From positions 1 through 9,632 of the forward strand of contig CAJKKJ010000013.1 of the NCBI GenBank assembly GCA_905200435.1: a stretch of 9,632 bases of DNA. Reading direction: 5' to 3'. This document shows, piece after piece, positions 7,572 through 9,632 of this stretch. The position numbers were made by a program, and so were the translations under genes. Each line of letters begins with the position of its first letter. Position 1 is the first letter of the stretch. This DNA comes from an uncultured Bacillota bacterium (lineage in GTDB: Bacteria > Bacillota_I > Bacilli_A > RF39 > UBA660). The notes beneath the pieces are model-generated. The model did no database searches. It was not told the origin of the DNA and worked only from the letters and a program-made list of their open reading frames with translations.

Positions 7572-7838
7572 TTGAAAGTTTTTAAAAAGATTATTTCTAT
7601 TTTATTTACTCTAGTATTGGTTGCATGGGTATGTTTAATTGTTTTTGATTTTATTAAATGTGGACAAAAGGATGAAAATGGTGAATTCAAAAAACCACTT
7701 ATTGTTTTAAAGGAAACAAAATACGATTACGATGATGGTAGTGCGACTGAATATATGAGTTTAGGCTATAAATTTATTGTATATAATAGAAATTCTTTGA
7801 GAGCTTATAAATTTGGACCTTTTTGGTTAAAGGTTTGA
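7572..7838 (+). CDS. Small single-pass membrane protein, unknown function
   Basis: With the TTG start this is 88 residues. A short basic N-terminus (MKVFKK) leads into one hydrophobic helix at about residues 7-27. A polar segment CGQKDENGEFKKP follows, then a compact soluble tail with the pattern IVLKETKYDYDDGSATEYMSLGYKF...AYKFGPFWLK. The basic N-terminus and polar tail suggest an N-in, C-out signal-anchor protein with a small outward beta-rich domain. A cysteine at residue 30 follows the helix but there is no convincing lipobox before it. I cannot name the family with confidence, though short proteins with this DG..EYxSLGYK pattern are, as I recall, found in other Firmicutes. It precedes 5-FCL by 30 bases and probably shares its promoter; a functional link is not implied. 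It ends in TGA. Confidence 0.72.
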   Translation: MKVFKKIISILFTLVLVAWVCLIVFDFIKCGQKDENGEFKKPLIVLKETKYDYDDGSATEYMSLGYKFIVYNRNSLRAYKFGPFWLKV

Positions 7839-7860
7839 ACTATATAAGTTCTTTTACTTT
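7829..7860 (+). other. Imperfect hairpin between the small membrane protein gene and 5-FCL
   Basis: GAACT (7837-7841) pairs with AGTTC (7847-7851) around a 5-base loop, and AAAG (7829-7832) can pair with CTTT (7857-7860) across an internal loop of T residues. The stop codon of the upstream gene is within it. A run of TTTTACTTT follows the inner stem, so it could be a weak terminator or attenuator, or simply chance in AT-rich DNA. Confidence 0.35.
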
Positions 7861-7868
7861 CATGTTTT

Positions 7869-8414
7869 ATGAAAAAGGAACTTAGAAAAAAATATAAAAT
7901 TTTGAGAAGTAGTATTCACTCTTTAGAAAGAGATAAATCAATTTTTTATAATATTATCAACTTAAAAGAATTTATTGATGCTAGCGATATTTTAATTTAT
8001 TATTCTGTTAATGATGAAATTGATACTTTGAATTTAATTGATTATTGTTTTAAAAGGAATAAGAATGTTTTTATACCTAGATGTAATGATAGTATGGATT
8101 TTTATTTGATAAATAATCTTAATAGTTTGAAAAAAGGTAAATTTAATATTATGGAAAGTACATCTGATATTAATAATTATTGTAATAGTATTTGTATTAC
8201 ACCGGGAATTTGTTTTGATAATTCTTTTTATAGAATTGGTTATGGAAAAGGATATTATGATAATTTTTTTAAGAACTATAATGGTGTTAAAATCGGTTTA
8301 TGTTATGATGAGTGTTTAATTGATAATTGTTATCATGATAAATATGATATTCCTGTTGATATTATTGTGACTGATAAAAAAATTCTTAAGTATGATAAAA
8401 GGAAATCGAATTGA
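7869..8414 (+). CDS. 5-formyltetrahydrofolate cyclo-ligase
   Basis: This enzyme (MTHFS; fau or yqgN in other bacteria) converts 5-formyl-THF to 5,10-methenyl-THF using ATP, returning a stored and inhibitory folate to the one-carbon pool. The 181-residue length is normal. The N-terminus KKELRKKYKILRSSI carries the usual basic residues. The diagnostic C-terminal block TPGICFDNSFYRIGYGKGYYD spans residues 111-131, and GLCYDE (143-148) and IPVDIIVT (161-168) complete the family pattern. The GIxEP motif that normally lies before the block is reduced to NIMES at about 93-97, so the proline is missing. The ATG at 7869 fits the family N-terminus but has no recognisable Shine-Dalgarno sequence; only an imperfect hairpin lies in front of it. 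Translation may depend on the upstream gene. The end runs into a terminator. Confidence 0.93.
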   Translation: MKKELRKKYKILRSSIHSLERDKSIFYNIINLKEFIDASDILIYYSVNDEIDTLNLIDYCFKRNKNVFIPRCNDSMDFYLINNLNSLKKGKFNIMESTSDINNYCNSICITPGICFDNSFYRIGYGKGYYDNFFKNYNGVKIGLCYDECLIDNCYHDKYDIPVDIIVTDKKILKYDKRKSN

Positions 8415-8424
8415 TTTCCTTTTT
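8397..8424. terminator. Bidirectional terminator between 5-FCL and the DUF285 gene
   Basis: AAAAGGAAATC (8397-8407) and GATTTCCTTTT (8413-8423) pair perfectly over 11 bp around a 5-base loop. A T-run is present on the plus strand, and the A-run on the left arm provides one on the minus strand, so it can serve both converging genes. The 5-FCL stop TGA (8412-8414) is inside it, and the stop of the opposite gene is only 11 bases further on. Confidence 0.82.
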
Positions 8425-8425
8425 G

Positions 8426-9632
8426 TTATAATTGTATTCCTTTTACTACATTACTATTATAATATTTTGTTGCAATCATTTTATCTACTAAACTTTGTGT
8501 TTCGCCATCTGCTATTGTATCTAATGATGCAATATAATTTACTGTTATTTGAGCATTTGAAGAAGTTGCTGCTCCAGCGAACATACTAGAATAACTAGTT
8601 AGATTTGCATTCATTATATTTATTGTTGTTGTTAAGGATTTACACCCATTAAACATAAGTTGCATATTTGTTACTGTTGATGTATTAAAATTACTTAAGT
8701 CTAAACTTGTTAAGGATGAGCAATCCATAAACATAGTCCACATACTTGTTACCTTTGAAGTATTAAAACTGCTTAAGTCTAAAGTTGTTAATGATGAACA
8801 CCCAGAAAACATAGCATCCATACTTGTTACCTTTGAAGTATTAAAACTACTTAAGTCTAAAGTTGTTAATGATGAACATTCTTGAAACATATTTCGTATA
8901 GTTGTTGAATTTGATGTATTAAAACTACTTACATCTAAACTTGTTAAAGATAAACACCTCGAAAACATACCAAACATACTTGTTACCTTTGAAGTATTAA
9001 AACTGCTTAAGTCTAAAGTTGCTAAAGATTTACAATTGTAAAACATTTCAACCATATCTGTTACATTCGATGTATTAAAACTACTTAAGTCTAAGTTTGT
9101 TAAAGATGAACATTTATAAAACATCATCGTCATATCAGTTACTTTTGATGTATTAAAATTACTTAAGTCTAAACTTGTTAAAGATGTACAATTATAAAAC
9201 ATGTTGCCCATATGTGTTACTTTTGATGTATTAAAATTATTATTAAAATTGATTTGCGTTAAATTTTTAAAATTATAAAATATACTATTACAACTGGTAG
9301 GTGCGAATATTGGAGCATCACTTACTATATATAAATTATACAATGGTTTATTTATTGTTGTACTTGTACTACTATCTGTTTCTTCTATAGTTAACCCGCT
9401 ATCTATTAAATAACCATATACTTTTTTATTTTGACTCTTGCTATAAGATATATCCCAACATAAATTATTTGCAGTACACTCACTTGGTAAATTGCTTAAG
9501 TCATTACTAAATGTAATTGTTCTTATATATGGTTTATATGTATCGCTCCAAAACTCTGTTCTGACTCCTGTTGTTGAATCATACCCCTTCTTCATCATTG
9601 CATATTCACTTATCTGAACTGCACTTACATTT
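8426..9632 (-). CDS. BspA-like DUF285 repeat surface protein (5' end beyond window)
   Basis: The frame stays open through the right edge, so the N-terminus and any signal peptide are missing; an ATG at 9598 is in frame but is unlikely to be the true start because sense codons continue to 9632. Counting from that ATG, residues 1-95 are a non-repeated region with FWSDTYKPYIRTITF and CWDISYS. Next come eight tandem 26-residue units beginning FNTS at 122, 148, 174, 200, 226, 252, 278 and 304. Each follows FNTSxVTxMxxMFxxCxSLTxLDLSS, the DUF285 / BspA-type leucine-rich signature. A closing segment of about 60 residues ends in VDKMIATKYYNSNVVKGIQL. There is no LPxTG, membrane helix or basic tail, so any anchor must be N-terminal. 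Relatives are surface or secreted proteins thought to act in adhesion or immune interaction; that role is inferred here. It converges on 5-FCL and shares its terminator. Confidence 0.88.
   Translation of the reverse strand, partial: NVSAVQISEYAMMKKGYDSTTGVRTEFWSDTYKPYIRTITFSNDLSNLPSECTANNLCWDISYSKSQNKKVYGYLIDSGLTIEETDSSTSTTINKPLYNLYIVSDAPIFAPTSCNSIFYNFKNLTQINFNNNFNTSKVTHMGNMFYNCTSLTSLDLSNFNTSKVTDMTMMFYKCSSLTNLDLSSFNTSNVTDMVEMFYNCKSLATLDLSSFNTSKVTSMFGMFSRCLSLTSLDVSSFNTSNSTTIRNMFQECSSLTTLDLSSFNTSKVTSMDAMFSGCSSLTTLDLSSFNTSKVTSMWTMFMDCSSLTSLDLSNFNTSTVTNMQLMFNGCKSLTTTINIMNANLTSYSSMFAGAATSSNAQITVNYIASLDTIADGETQSLVDKMIATKYYNSNVVKGIQL
8612..9235 (-). repeat. Eight-unit 78-bp tandem repeat array (DUF285 units)
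   Basis: Eight in-frame units of exactly 78 bp (26 codons) without a single indel encode the FNTS...LDLSS repeats. At protein level the fifth unit is the most divergent (FNTSNSTTIRNMFQEC, ending LDVSS in the preceding junction), and the final unit degenerates after SLTT. A half-conserved unit (FYNFKNLTQINFNNN) precedes the array. Confidence 0.85.
8741..8878 (-). repeat. 60-bp near-identical repeats within the DUF285 array
   Basis: Positions 8741-8800 and 8819-8878 are identical except for one base (8771 versus 8849). The first 47 bases also recur exactly at 8975-9021, two units away, with a clearly divergent unit between. This is much closer than the other units are to each other and suggests recent duplication or gene conversion. 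Confidence 0.8.

Noticed and set aside
7829..7868. Folate riboswitch in front of 5-FCL
   Set aside because: The gap is about 30 bases, far too short for a THF riboswitch, and only one imperfect hairpin is present.
1471..8414. Mycoplasma genetic code (TGA read as tryptophan), suggested by the AT content and DUF285 repeats
   Set aside because: Trp codons checked in FtsY and Pol I are TGG, and TGA ends ylxM, the 88-aa protein and 5-FCL at sensible family lengths, the last one inside a terminator.
8612..9235. CRISPR array, suggested by regular repeat spacing
   Set aside because: The 78-bp period is an exact multiple of three, the array is coding throughout, and there are no conserved-repeat/unique-spacer boundaries.

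Overview
The window is very AT-rich (GC well under 35% by eye). It carries seven protein genes with strong Shine-Dalgarno sites or tight translational coupling, sigma-A-like promoters and U-tailed hairpin terminators. The gene set (ftsY, ylxM, RNase J, a Pol I with a decayed proofreading domain, a DUF285 surface protein) points to a low-GC Bacillota/Mollicutes-related bacterium. Tryptophan is TGG, and TGA ends at least three genes, so the standard bacterial code applies and not the Mycoplasma code. A gut Bacilli lineage of the RF39/Erysipelotrichia kind would fit, but that is inference.

Layout. Positions 1-3014 are a tightly packed minus-strand operon read ftsY, a 3-TM membrane protein, ylxM, then a HerA/DUF87-type ATPase that runs off the left edge. 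The first two junctions overlap. The third has only three bases between stop and start, with both genes in the same frame. Divergent from it, rnjA (RNase J) runs 3134-4792 from a near-consensus promoter. Convergent to rnjA is polA (4922-7474, minus). The 129-bp gap between their stops holds a terminator for each gene and a pair of 10-bp direct repeats. From a compact divergent promoter region (about 7475-7571), a small membrane protein and 5-formyltetrahydrofolate cyclo-ligase run to the right. They end at a bidirectional hairpin shared with a convergent DUF285/BspA-like repeat protein whose N-terminus lies beyond the right edge.

Function. Most of this is housekeeping: membrane protein targeting (FtsY, YlxM), RNA turnover (RNase J), DNA repair and Okazaki-fragment processing (Pol I), and folate recycling (5-FCL). 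The less ordinary parts are the HerA-like ATPase and the small membrane protein inside the signal-recognition-particle operon, with no ffh beside ylxM, the unnamed small membrane protein before 5-FCL, and the DUF285 repeat array with near-identical DNA repeats. I see no convincing new defence or mobile system. No stretch above 300 bases lacks a gene, and I found no tRNA, rRNA, CRISPR array or insertion sequence.
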